Shown here: positions 34,196-42,625 of the stretch, one piece after another
Numbering within the stretch: position 1 is the first letter of the stretch
Layout: each line of letters opens with the position of its first letter
Origin: JBFHRE01 sp041746105
GTDB taxonomy: Bacteria; Actinomycetota; Acidimicrobiia; Spongiisociales; ZC4RG35
Direction: 5' to 3'
Length of the DNA stretch: 64,000 nt
NCBI GenBank assembly: GCA_041746105.1
Contig: JBGTHP010000021.1
Coordinates: 1-64,000, forward strand
Program-made: the position numbers and the translations under genes
The notes under the pieces: generated by a model
Seen by the model: only the letters and a program-made list of their open reading frames with translations
The model's database searches: none
Told to the model about the DNA's origin: nothing

Positions 34196-35686
34196 ATGCT
34201 GCTGGAGATACGCCACGTATCTTCATTGCCCAAACTCGCTTGGTGTGCGCGGGTCCTCGAGGGGAAAGCAACCGTCTGGGCCGGCCCTTGGATTGTGGCC
34301 GGTGACAACTGGTTTGCGGAAGGGGCTTGGGATGGCCCGCTCACTGAGGGTTCCCCTGACACCGCCACCTGTCAGACCGGATCGAGTGGTGTCGTCAGGG
34401 GAGGGTCGTTGGTCCTTTGTGCACCTTCGGACACTATCGAGCACCTCTATTCGGTCCGCCGCGGCAAGGAGCTGATCGTCTCGAACTCGCTGGTGTTTCT
34501 CGCGGAGAATGCCGGGATCGAATTGGATCGCACCTATCGCCAATACGGTTTCGACCTGGTGGACGCCAAACGCATGGGCATCAGGGACAAACACCTTTTG
34601 TTGCGCGGGGGCATCGAGGTGCACACTGCCGTCAACCTCGTAATCGATTCGCGTGGTCGAATCCGTTATGAGCGGAAACCACAACGACCCGTGCCTGTCG
34701 ATTACGCGGGCGTGGTGGACCTTTTGGTCTCGACGATGACCGCGGTCCTCGAAAACGCGGCCGACCCCATTCGTCCTCTTCCTTTTCGCCCAGTGGTGTC
34801 TTTGAGCGGCGGTTATGACTCCACCGCCATCGCCGCCCTCGCCCGCCGGCTCGGGTGTACCGAAGCGGTCACGACGGTCGACGGGGCGGCCCCCCATGAC
34901 AGCGGCACCCCCATTGCTCGTGTTGTCGGCATGCAGATCAAAGAGTTCAGCCGTGAGGTGCCGGGAGATCTCGCGATCGACACTGTTGCGGAGTTCCTGG
35001 CCGCGCCGTTTGGCGTAGACCTTCCCAAGGCCGTCATGGAGGACGAGTTGGCGGCAACCATCCTCATGATCGGGCATCAAGGGGATCAGATATTTGGAAA
35101 GAAGCGTGGACTATTGCCCGACTACGGAAACCCTGGACACTTCTCTGGATCAGGGGGTTCGATGGTCGAGTTCCGGCTGCGTGCCGGCTTCCAGACCTTT
35201 CTGATTCCTGCCATCGCCGCCCGTTTCTCCGAAGCGGTTTACCAGATCACGATGTCGCCGGAAATGGAGCCGTTTATAGTCGGTGGCTCCTACGACCGCC
35301 CGATCCCTCGCCGCATCGCCGAGGAGGCCGGTGTACCGAGATCGATGTTCGGTCGAAAAAAGTCTGCAACGGGCCACTCGTGGGCGAGCGCGTCGAGCCT
35401 TCCGCGGTCGGCTGTGGTCGACTTTGAAGCTTGGGCAGCCGAGTTTTCGCCTGAGTTGTTGAGCCCATTGCCTTCCAATCGGTTGCTACGGAAGGCGATG
35501 CGAGGCTGGAGGAGATGGTTGGCTGGGCCTTTCGGGGGCAAATCCCTCCGTCTTCGTCGGTGGTTGAGAACACCCGCCTTGAGATGGTGGCGGCGGAGCC
35601 ACCGGATTTGGGATTCTCCCTATCTGCTTATGTTTCAGTGGGCGGTGGAACGACTTCGGCGTCGTTATCGCATCGTGGAGTCGTGA
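34196..35686 (+). CDS. asparagine-synthase-like PP-loop protein, paralogue 2
   Basis: About 496 residues, colinear with the preceding protein: RHVSSLPKLAWCARV at the start, DNWFAEGAWDGPL, PP-loop SLSGGYDSTAIAALARR, IGHQGDQIFGKKRGLLPDYG, IVGGSYDRPIPRRIAEEAG, and the same type of end WWRRSHRIWDSPYLLMFQWAV. Again no Cys follows the initiator Met. ATG 34196 has GGAGG at the right distance and matches the paralogue's start; the longer frame from 33992 overlaps paralogue 1. The two differ at about half the positions by eye, so the duplication is old and both are being kept. Confidence 0.72.
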   Translation: MLLEIRHVSSLPKLAWCARVLEGKATVWAGPWIVAGDNWFAEGAWDGPLTEGSPDTATCQTGSSGVVRGGSLVLCAPSDTIEHLYSVRRGKELIVSNSLVFLAENAGIELDRTYRQYGFDLVDAKRMGIRDKHLLLRGGIEVHTAVNLVIDSRGRIRYERKPQRPVPVDYAGVVDLLVSTMTAVLENAADPIRPLPFRPVVSLSGGYDSTAIAALARRLGCTEAVTTVDGAAPHDSGTPIARVVGMQIKEFSREVPGDLAIDTVAEFLAAPFGVDLPKAVMEDELAATILMIGHQGDQIFGKKRGLLPDYGNPGHFSGSGGSMVEFRLRAGFQTFLIPAIAARFSEAVYQITMSPEMEPFIVGGSYDRPIPRRIAEEAGVPRSMFGRKKSATGHSWASASSLPRSAVVDFEAWAAEFSPELLSPLPSNRLLRKAMRGWRRWLAGPFGGKSLRLRRWLRTPALRWWRRSHRIWDSPYLLMFQWAVERLRRRYRIVES

Positions 35687-35703
35687 AGCTCCGTCGAACC
35701 CGG

Positions 35704-36936
35704 TCAATCCTTCTCTGACAGCTCGCGAAATCCGTCGGGAACCGACTTGTGTCGTGGATCGAGGAGCAGGGAGGCCCTCCCCACCGCATACTTGCCGAAA
35801 CGGGCTCTTGCGCGATCGACCTGTTCGTCCACCATCAGCTGGGCAGCGCCGATCGGGCTTCCAGCACGGGTCGGGTCGCCGGGGTCGAAAGGCAACTCGA
35901 GTTGGAGGGGTGCGGCCACCTCGAGTTTGGACATGGCGATTCCGACGAGTGTGAGAGGTTCGGACGCTTTACGACGAGCGTTTCCCAGCAGGGGGAGCCC
36001 GGCATGATGCAGAGCCGCCGTTGTCTGGACGGCCATCGGCAGGGTGATGGCACGGCTGGCTGTCGTCATATCCGGAAAACGGACACGCACCGTCAGAGTG
36101 CGGCCGGCGACGGCCTTCTTGCGCATTCGCGCTGAAACCCGGTCGGCGAGTCCCAACAAGACCCGTCCCAGGTCCGCCGGGTCGGTCAGTCCGCGCCCCA
36201 GAGCGCTCTGTGAACCTATCGATCCTGCCCGATGGGTCACGGTCACCGAGCGATGGTCGCGGTTCCAGGAAAGTGCCTTCAGTTTTGAGCTGATGCCAGG
36301 CCCCAGGGGTGTCGCCAGCGATGCGGTCGGGGTCAACGCCAACTCTCCCACCGTTCTGATTCCAAACGCGGCGAGGGCACGTTCGGTCACGGGTCCTACG
36401 CCCCAGATCACCCTGATCGGGAGGGAGTGGAGCCAGTCGATCTCATTTTCAGGGTCAATTTCGAGCAGACCGTCCGGTTTGGCCTGACCTGAGGCGACTT
36501 TGGCAAGGAACTTGGTCGAGGCGATCCCAACCGAGATGGGAAGTCCCACCTCGTCGCGCACACGTCGGCGGATCGACCGGCCGATGTCGGCGGGTGAGCC
36601 GAGAAGGTGGATGCTGCCGCTCACATCGAGGAACGCCTCGTCCACCGAGATCTGTTCCACCAGCGGTGTCATGTCCTGACAGATCTCCATCACATGTTCG
36701 GAGAGTTCCAGATATCGCCCAAACTCTCCCGGAACAACAATTGCCTGGGGGCACCGTTTGAGCGCTTCTCGGGTCCCCATGGGCGCCGCGATCCCAAAGG
36801 CTCTTGCCTCATAGGAGGCGGCCAAGACCACGCCCTCTCCCACCAAGACCGGTTTCCCACGCAGGGCGGGATTAAGCAGTTGTTCGACCGATGCATAGAA
36901 CGCGTCGAGATCGACGTGGAGTATCTGTGCGGCCAC
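35704..36936 (-). CDS. dinB: DNA polymerase IV (Y family)
   Basis: A 410-residue translesion polymerase. The catalytic acids are Asp9 (ILHVDLDAFYASVE), Asp99 and Glu100 (EQISVDEAFLDVSG). The steric region VLAASYEARAFGI and the helix-hairpin-helix part VIWGVGPVTERALAAFGI are normal, and the little-finger domain ends about residue 350. The last 60 residues (FDPGDPTRAGSPIGAAQ and on) are a tail. No classical beta-clamp peptide was identified with certainty. The start is GTG 36936. No lexA box was seen. Confidence 0.93.
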   Translation of the reverse strand: MAAQILHVDLDAFYASVEQLLNPALRGKPVLVGEGVVLAASYEARAFGIAAPMGTREALKRCPQAIVVPGEFGRYLELSEHVMEICQDMTPLVEQISVDEAFLDVSGSIHLLGSPADIGRSIRRRVRDEVGLPISVGIASTKFLAKVASGQAKPDGLLEIDPENEIDWLHSLPIRVIWGVGPVTERALAAFGIRTVGELALTPTASLATPLGPGISSKLKALSWNRDHRSVTVTHRAGSIGSQSALGRGLTDPADLGRVLLGLADRVSARMRKKAVAGRTLTVRVRFPDMTTASRAITLPMAVQTTAALHHAGLPLLGNARRKASEPLTLVGIAMSKLEVAAPLQLELPFDPGDPTRAGSPIGAAQLMVDEQVDRARARFGKYAVGRASLLLDPRHKSVPDGFRELSEKD

Positions 36937-37046
36937 GCCTCAGTATCGCGCGCACCGCTGACACTTTTGGCGCCGGGTGATCGGTCCCGCGCCGCCCGAC
37001 GTTCGTGTGGAGGTCCCGATTGTGCTGGCATGCCAGACTCCGGGCC

Positions 37047-38492
37047 ATGACCGAACCGTCGCAGGCGCCGACCGCTGCTGCCTGGCCCGCCGCGGCCGGA
37101 GTTGTGGCTCTTCTGCTGGCCATGGCGCCGCGATATGGGTTCCATCGCGACGAGTTCTATTTCATCGTCGCCGGACGGAACCTCGATTGGGGGTTCGTCG
37201 ACCAACCGCCGCTCGTCCCGTTGGTGGCGCGGATGGTCGAGTCGCTCGCCGGCGCCGGCTCGCCCTTCTGGTTCAGGGTTCTGCCTGCGCTCGCGGTCGG
37301 AGGTGTGGCCTTGTTTGCCGCCTCGATCGCCTGGCGCCTCGGGGCAGAACGACCCGCCCAGGTATATGCCGCCTTCGGCGTTGGGTTTTCAGGTGTGTTG
37401 TTGGGAGAGGGTCACCTCCTCAGCACGGCAGTTTTCGACTTCTTCTTCTGGGCAATGGCGCTGTGGATTCTCGTAAAACTTCTCGGCGGAGCGCACCCAT
37501 GGTGGTGGGTGGGCTTGGGTGTCGTGATAGGTGTTGGTTTGGAGAACAAGCACACGATCGGATTATTGGCCGTGGCAATCCTGGTCGGGATCCTCGCCAC
37601 CGATGCGAGACGCCTGCTGGCTTCCTGGTGGCCATGGTTGGGTGCGGGGGTGGCGGCGCTGCTGGCAGCACCCAACATCGTCTGGCAGGCGCAGAACGGC
37701 TGGCCGCAACTGGAGATGGCCGAGGCGTTGTCGGAACGGAGTGATGGACCGCTCGCCTTTGTGTTGTTCCAACCATTGCTGCTGTCGGTGGTGATGATCG
37801 TCCCGGCCGGCATCGGTCTCTGGTGGCTGTTGCGGCAAGGGCCCGGTGTTCGGTGGAGGCCGATCGGGATTGCTTTTGTTCTCTTGTTTGTCTTTTTTCT
37901 TGTGACCGGCGGCAAGGCCTATTACATCGCTCCGATGTATGCAGTCCTGATTCCTGCCGGGAGCATCTGGTTCGGACAGTTGGGATCGCTCGGTCGGAAG
38001 TTGATGATCGGCGCCACCGTCCTTGGGCTGTTCGTGGGTTTGTTCATCGCTTTGCCTCTGCTGCCCGTCTCCCGGGTGGCGGCCACGGATGCCACCGGTG
38101 AGTTGGGTGAGACGGTGGGATGGCCCGAGTTGATCACTCAGATCGCCGGTGTCAACGCCGGCCTTTCCGACCCGTCTGCCGTCGTATTTACTGGTTCATA
38201 CGGCGAAGCCGGTGCTGTGGCGGTGTTGGGCGAAGCGGCAGGCCTGCCTCCGGCGTTCAGCGGCCACAATTCCTATTGGGACTGGGGCCCGCCGCCTCCC
38301 CACGGGCCGGTGATCGGAGTCGGGGGAGTGGGGGACGTGATGGATTTGATCTGTGGCTCGGCCCAACGGGTCGCTTTGATCACCAATCCTTACGGCGTAG
38401 AGAACGAAGAGGCCGGTCTGCCGATCTATCTATGTGCCAACCCCACGCGCCAACTGGCAGACGTCTGGCCAGAGGTCCGACACATCAACTGA
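37047..38492 (+). CDS. polytopic glycosyltransferase, GT39/ArnT-like
   Basis: A membrane protein of about 481 residues with roughly ten hydrophobic segments and a soluble C-terminal domain of about 120 residues. The first loop has YGFHRDEFYFIVAGRNLDWG with the Asp35-Glu36 pair typical of the GT-C fold, followed by DQPPLVPLVARM. Such enzymes move sugars from lipid-linked donors to proteins or lipids outside the membrane. The C-terminal part (VFTGSYGEAGAVAVLG, then SGHNSYWDWGPPPP) is typical of this bacterial subgroup. ATG 37047 chosen; the acceptor is unknown. Confidence 0.85.
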   Translation: MTEPSQAPTAAAWPAAAGVVALLLAMAPRYGFHRDEFYFIVAGRNLDWGFVDQPPLVPLVARMVESLAGAGSPFWFRVLPALAVGGVALFAASIAWRLGAERPAQVYAAFGVGFSGVLLGEGHLLSTAVFDFFFWAMALWILVKLLGGAHPWWWVGLGVVIGVGLENKHTIGLLAVAILVGILATDARRLLASWWPWLGAGVAALLAAPNIVWQAQNGWPQLEMAEALSERSDGPLAFVLFQPLLLSVVMIVPAGIGLWWLLRQGPGVRWRPIGIAFVLLFVFFLVTGGKAYYIAPMYAVLIPAGSIWFGQLGSLGRKLMIGATVLGLFVGLFIALPLLPVSRVAATDATGELGETVGWPELITQIAGVNAGLSDPSAVVFTGSYGEAGAVAVLGEAAGLPPAFSGHNSYWDWGPPPPHGPVIGVGGVGDVMDLICGSAQRVALITNPYGVENEEAGLPIYLCANPTRQLADVWPEVRHIN

Positions 38493-39297
38493 GTGCGATC
38501 AACGCCACCGCCAGCAATGCCAGGGCGAGACCGGTCCACTGAGCTTTGCGGACTACTTCCTTCAGCACCACGCGGCCGAGGAGCACTGTCGGTCCCGGGA
38601 ACAAGGAAGACACCACGGCTGTCACCGAAAGGAGACCGACCTGGGATGCAAGGAGAAAGAATATGTTGGCGGCCATGTCGCCGATTCCGGCAGCGCCCAC
38701 CTTCCATGTGCGCGGCATCTTGAGTTTTGTGCCGGAGGCGACGGCGAGAACGGCGACGAGCGAAACCGACGCCATCCGTGCCGGCACCAGCGGCCATAGA
38801 CCGGCGGTTTCTGAGGTCTGGCCGATCGCGACGAAAAACCCGCCGAAACCGCTTCCGGCCAGGATTGCCTGGCCCAAACCCGAGGTCCCCACCGTCTCGC
38901 CGGCCGACACCAGCCAGATCGCGATCACCGCCACACCCATTCCGAGAAGAGTGAGGCCAGAGGGACGTTCCCCTGCGACCACTCCGAACACAACCGGGAT
39001 GCCCGCTCCCACTACTCCCGAGACTGGTGCGACGACCGATATCTTGCCGCCGGCGAGGCCGGTGTAGAGAGCAACAAGACCGACTCCGCCGAATGCGCCT
39101 GCCAGCGCCCCCCACCTGAGGTCGGCGCCGCCTGCGGTTCCACCGAATAGTGGTGCCGCCACCATCATTACCGCCAGTCCCACGATCTGTGACCAGACCA
39201 CCACCGTCTTGGCAGGATGGTCTCGTGTTGCCATACCGCCGATGAAATCGGAGGTACCCCACGACAATGCAGAAAGTGCGGCTAGGAATACGGACAC
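38485..39297 (-). CDS. EamA/DMT-type transporter
   Basis: 270 residues with ten predicted membrane helices in two repeats. The first begins FLAALSALSWGTSDFIGG, the second QAILAGSGFGGFFVAIGQ; the end is LTGLALALLAVALIAL-like with VVLKEVVRKAQWTGLAL. Proteins of this type export metabolites or amino acids. GTG 39297 is the start. The stop overlaps the end of the convergent GT39 gene. Confidence 0.85.
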   Translation of the reverse strand: MSVFLAALSALSWGTSDFIGGMATRDHPAKTVVVWSQIVGLAVMMVAAPLFGGTAGGADLRWGALAGAFGGVGLVALYTGLAGGKISVVAPVSGVVGAGIPVVFGVVAGERPSGLTLLGMGVAVIAIWLVSAGETVGTSGLGQAILAGSGFGGFFVAIGQTSETAGLWPLVPARMASVSLVAVLAVASGTKLKMPRTWKVGAAGIGDMAANIFFLLASQVGLLSVTAVVSSLFPGPTVLLGRVVLKEVVRKAQWTGLALALLAVALIALS

Positions 39298-39352
39298 CGC
39301 AGGAGCCTAAATGTTGCGGCACGAGGCAGGAGGGTGCTTGGCCGGTGTCGGG

Positions 39353-39910
39353 TCAACTGGATGGATGTCTTGGGGTCGACAGCACCCTTCGCACCATGGG
39401 TGCAAACGTCTCGAGGGTTTCGCTCGGGTAGAGCGGATCGAAGGAAACTTGGTCATATTCGGCGCAGAACTTCACCGCGGCGTCATAAAACTGGTGGTCC
39501 AAGAACTTGTCGCGGGCGTCCGGGTCCCGGCCGTAGTGGTGGGCGTAATACTTCTCCTGGAAGATTCCATGGTGGCGCACCACCCAATGATTCTGCTCGG
39601 ACACGTACGGTCTCAACATGGCGGCGGCGACTTCGGAGTGGTTGGCCGGAGCAAGCACGTCCCCGATGTCGTGGAGGAGGACGGTGACGATCGTTTCCTC
39701 GTCCTCGCCCGCTCGCAGCGCTCTGGTGGCGGCCTGTAGTGAGTGCTGGAGTCGGGTTATCTGGTACCCGGTGTGGTCATCCATTTCGCTCAACCAGCCA
39801 AGCACGCGGTCGGGGAATTTGGCCACTTCCTCAGTTTCGATATCGGACAGCAGGGCGTAATCGCCTGCAGTCCCGTCCGACATTTTGGTAAAAGAGACGG
39901 TCCGGTTCAC
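39353..39910 (-). CDS. HD-domain oxygenase or phosphohydrolase (PhnZ/TmpB-like)
   Basis: 185 residues with a His at QITRLQHSLQAATRAL, the HD pair in VTVLLHDIGDVLAPANHSEV, and further His residues in WVVRHHGIFQEKYYAHHYGRD. The spacing of His, His-Asp, His and His is that of the small HD proteins that include the mixed-valent di-iron oxygenases PhnZ and TmpB. The motif QHSLQAA and a late Tyr/His-rich segment favour this group over nucleotide phosphohydrolases. No phosphonate gene is nearby, so the substrate is open. Confidence 0.7.
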   Translation of the reverse strand: MNRTVSFTKMSDGTAGDYALLSDIETEEVAKFPDRVLGWLSEMDDHTGYQITRLQHSLQAATRALRAGEDEETIVTVLLHDIGDVLAPANHSEVAAAMLRPYVSEQNHWVVRHHGIFQEKYYAHHYGRDPDARDKFLDHQFYDAAVKFCAEYDQVSFDPLYPSETLETFAPMVRRVLSTPRHPSS

Positions 39911-39957
39911 GGTCCGAGATTAGGGGCTCCCCACAGGTGGAGAGAGGGCAAGATGAG

Positions 39958-40392
39958 TCAGTTTGCGACGTCGACCTTCGCCACGACCTTGGAGATCTCG
40001 ACGTGGACGACCATTTCCGGGGGGACCGCGTTGCGGATCCCGTACTCCTCGGCTCGATCCGCACCCATATAGCGGCCACCTATCCGTGTGCCCCAATAGA
40101 GCAGTTCGTCTTGGTCGGTGCTGAATCGGGCCCGACCTCGAACGATTGCGAACGAAAACGGTGGGGCCTCGTCGTCAAAACAGATTGCCACCCTGGGATC
40201 GCGCAATATTGCTTTCCCCTTCAAGGTGTCTGCGGCGGTCATGAAGACCAGTTCGTCACCCTCGAGGTCCACCCACACCGGCGCAACGTGCGGACTGCCG
40301 TCCTGTCTCACCACCGCCAGTTTCCCGGTCCGGGCCGGCAGTTCCGAGACGAAGCCTTTCCACCATCCATCGGGTGCGTTCTTGTAACCCAT
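39958..40392 (-). CDS. PPOX-fold flavin/F420-dependent protein
   Basis: This 144-residue protein has the split-barrel PPOX fold: RTGKLAVVRQDGSPHVAPVWV, the next strands ELVFMTAADTLKGKAILRDP, and RVAICFDDEAPPFSF. This pattern is that of the actinobacterial proteins related to F420-dependent reductases and biliverdin-binding proteins (Rv1155-like). Which cofactor binds cannot be read from the sequence. ATG 40392 is used; the upstream extension is not family sequence. Confidence 0.8.
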   Translation of the reverse strand: MGYKNAPDGWWKGFVSELPARTGKLAVVRQDGSPHVAPVWVDLEGDELVFMTAADTLKGKAILRDPRVAICFDDEAPPFSFAIVRGRARFSTDQDELLYWGTRIGGRYMGADRAEEYGIRNAVPPEMVVHVEISKVVAKVDVAN

Positions 40393-40452
40393 GTCGCGAG
40401 GAACCGCCTGTATCGATGCCGTATTCCGTCGTGGAGATACCGCTGCCCAATA

Positions 40453-40484
40453 GAGAAGGCCCCCACGAGGTTGGGGGCCTTCTC
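40453..40484. terminator. strong hairpin terminator
   Basis: GAGAAGGCCCCC (40453-40464) and GGGGGCCTTCTC (40473-40484) form a perfect 12-bp stem with an 8-base loop, 22 bases after the stop of the membrane protein gene that ends at 40506. No long T tract follows. Confidence 0.65.
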
Positions 40485-40505
40485 CGTATCGGTCGGTCTG
40501 GAAGT

Positions 40506-41198
40506 TCAGACCTTGACCGGATCCTTTGTGGTCGTGTCGAGGCGGACGATGGTCTCGTTCTCGCCCTTGGTGGCCCAGACCAGTCCGAGCCCGGCGATCA
40601 GGAAGGTGAGTCCGATGCCTGCGAAGGCTCCTGCAACTCCCAGTCCCAACTGCAAGGTGGAGTGGGTGACTGTGCCGACGCCCAGCTCTGCGATGAGCGC
40701 ATGGGCGGTTCCGTTCCACGCCATGTCGCGGGCCGGACCTTCGAGCGGGTGCTGGCGGTTGAAGTCGGTCCAGTAACGGCCGTCAACTTCAAAGTCGTAG
40801 CTACCTGCTGTAAACAGCTCACCTTCGTACTCGACGTCCTCTGCCAGGACCACTGTTTGGGTCCCGTGCAGGACGTGATAGGTGATCGTCGCCATCTGGA
40901 ACATGTACTCGCTGGCTGTGTTCACAACCGGGTCATTGGGGTCGAGGTCGCCTTCGACAACCGGATAGCCCCAATCATCGACGAGCAGCGTCATGATCGC
41001 TTGTGCTCCGGCGGTTTCGCCCCGGTCGACCAGTTCGCCTGCGTCGTTGTAGCTGAGTGTGACGTTCTGAGCGCCGCTCAGTGCCTGGAGTGATCCGTAT
41101 CCCTCTTGCACTTTTGCGTACGCTACGCCGCCGCCTACCAAAAAGCCCAGACCCGCAAGGGCCAAGACCATTCCCAACATTCTGAATCGTTTTGTCAT
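40506..41198 (-). CDS. membrane protein with large exported loop
   Basis: About 230 residues: an N-terminal hydrophobic segment (MLGMVLALAGLGFLVGGGVAY), an exported domain of about 140 residues (SLQALSGAQNVTLSYNDAGE, then ALIAELGVGTVTHSTLQLG), and a second segment (GVAGAFAGIGLTFLIAGLGL) with a short charged tail. Proteins with this layout occur in many actinobacteria without known role. ATG 41198 has AGGAG six bases upstream. Inverted repeats just before the ribosome binding site suggest specific control. Confidence 0.65.
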   Translation of the reverse strand: MTKRFRMLGMVLALAGLGFLVGGGVAYAKVQEGYGSLQALSGAQNVTLSYNDAGELVDRGETAGAQAIMTLLVDDWGYPVVEGDLDPNDPVVNTASEYMFQMATITYHVLHGTQTVVLAEDVEYEGELFTAGSYDFEVDGRYWTDFNRQHPLEGPARDMAWNGTAHALIAELGVGTVTHSTLQLGLGVAGAFAGIGLTFLIAGLGLVWATKGENETIVRLDTTTKDPVKV

Positions 41199-41209
41199 CA
41201 CGATCTCCT

Positions 41210-41255
41210 CTCGTATTACCTCGTATAGAACTTACGAGAAGAAATATCTCACGAG
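41210..41255 (-). promoter_or_regulatory. cluster of CTCGTA half-sites, probable operator
   Basis: CTCGTA occurs at 41210 and 41220, TACGAG at 41233, and CACGAG at 41250. The inner pair forms the 19-bp inverted repeat CTCGTATAGAACTTACGAG. The stretch is AT-richer than its surroundings and lies directly before the ribosome binding site of the membrane protein gene, where a promoter is expected. Confidence 0.5.
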
Positions 41256-41328
41256 TTGGAGGGTCCCACCACCCGCCGAAGGGCCCTAACCGGCGCCAAA
41301 GGTCCCTAGACGGTCGAAGTGGTCCCGG

Positions 41329-41676
41329 TCAGCCCCAGATCGTGGCGTCGGCGAGCGACTTGAAGAGGATGCTGCTTTGGGGTGAAGTCGAAGAAGGATC
41401 GACGAATTGGGAGAGCCATTCACCGACCAGATCGCCGAATCTGCTGCCACCGGCGGCGGCGATGCCGTCGAGGGCCCCGTACGAATCGTGACGCATCATC
41501 CAGAACACATCCCCCGCCCCCTTCTCCGAGCTGAACACCGAAACATATGTCCCGAGATATTCGCTGCCGTCCGGTGCGGTCGAACGAAGTTCATCCTGGT
41601 GTTTCTCGAGCCATGCCTTGGCCTCTGTCAGTTTCCCTTCCTTGATGGTCCCACCCTGCACGCTGATGAACTCCAT
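41329..41676 (-). CDS. hypothetical protein, dimeric alpha-beta-barrel-like
   Basis: 115 residues starting MEFISVQGGTIKEGKLTEAK. A beta strand, a helix (KAWLEKHQDELRST), then two strands (EYLGTYVSVFSSEKGAGDVF, FWMMRHDSYGALD) suggest the ferredoxin-like alpha/beta-barrel fold of small monooxygenase-like proteins. No active-site residues can be named. AAGGAGA precedes the ATG at 41676. No close neighbour suggests a role. Confidence 0.6.
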   Translation of the reverse strand: MEFISVQGGTIKEGKLTEAKAWLEKHQDELRSTAPDGSEYLGTYVSVFSSEKGAGDVFWMMRHDSYGALDGIAAAGGSRFGDLVGEWLSQFVDPSSTSPQSSILFKSLADATIWG

Positions 41677-41763
41677 TACCTTCTCTCCTTGGTCGAACAC
41701 TCATTCCGACCCTAGGTGAAAGGCCACGCCGTCGCCGGTCGCACTTCTCGGTCCCGGGTTAGG

Positions 41764-42519
41764 TCAGAGACCGACCGCCGCCTGCGGTATTGGCATCATC
41801 CCGTCGACGATTGGCCGGTCAGCCTGCTCGGCAAGGTGAACCATGCCGCGACGGTCAAGGAGGTGGCCTGATTTTTCGGCCTTTGTGTCTAGGTAGAACT
41901 CGTTGTGGGGATTGGAAGGGATCACCAGAGGGATCCGCGAAACGACCTTCACGCCATGCTGGGCCAGGTCGTGGATCTTGCGCGGATTGTTGGTCAACAA
42001 CTGGGTCGATTCGACTTTGAGAGAGTGCAGCATGTGGGCGGCGACGCTGTATTCACGTTCGTCGTCTCGGAAACCCAAGGCGATGTTGGCCTCAACGGTG
42101 TCATAGCCGTGGTCCTGCAAAGCGTATGCCTTGATCTTGTTGATGAAGCCGATACCGCGTCCTTCCTGCCTCATATAGAGAACGATGCCCTTAGGCATCT
42201 GTCCGATCTGGATGAGGGCTGCCTCGAGTTGGTCCCGGCAATCGCAGCGAAGAGACCCAATCGCATCGCCGGTGAGACACTCGGAATGAACTCTGACGGG
42301 AACGTCGCTCGCGCCAGTGACGTCTCCCCGTATGAACGCCGCGTGCTCCTTGCCGTCACGATTGTTTTGAAAGGCGACAACCTGGAAATCACCGAATCGG
42401 GAAGGCAACTCACCGATCGCCGCGATTTTCACGCACACCCGGTCGGCGCCGATCCCGTCGCATTCGTGGTCGAGGTTCTCCTCGAGCAAACCGGCAATCT
42501 GGTGTGCGGTCAGTGACAT
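41764..42519 (-). CDS. ribA: GTP cyclohydrolase II
   Basis: A 251-residue enzyme that opens GTP in the first step of riboflavin (and F420/FAD) supply. The zinc cysteines are Cys81, Cys92 and Cys94 in HSECLTGDAIGSLRCDCRDQ; LYMRQEGRGIGFINKIKAYA and QLLTNNPRKIHDL are the other family hallmarks. It is a single-domain enzyme, not fused to RibB. It has about 30 residues more at the N-terminus than E. coli RibA and a C-terminal tail of about 40. ATG 42519 is used. No FMN riboswitch was found upstream, unlike many rib genes. Confidence 0.92.
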   Translation of the reverse strand: MSLTAHQIAGLLEENLDHECDGIGADRVCVKIAAIGELPSRFGDFQVVAFQNNRDGKEHAAFIRGDVTGASDVPVRVHSECLTGDAIGSLRCDCRDQLEAALIQIGQMPKGIVLYMRQEGRGIGFINKIKAYALQDHGYDTVEANIALGFRDDEREYSVAAHMLHSLKVESTQLLTNNPRKIHDLAQHGVKVVSRIPLVIPSNPHNEFYLDTKAEKSGHLLDRRGMVHLAEQADRPIVDGMMPIPQAAVGL

Positions 42520-42625
42520 GGCTTTCCTTTGTGTAAGGATGGGACTGGTTGGTCCCTTGCCGGAACAAGGTCGGCCGAAACGATATTCCTTTCCCAGGGA
42601 CGGGAGGGACTGGTAGCTTCGCGGC

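Noticed and set aside
32584..35686. Lasso-peptide or other RiPP cluster, since lasso cyclases are asparagine-synthetase-like
   Set aside because: No leader peptidase/RRE gene, no transporter and no credible precursor peptide were found next to the pair.
42520..42625. FMN riboswitch upstream of ribA
   Set aside because: The conserved RFN-element blocks are absent in the 106 bases between ribA and the GNAT gene.
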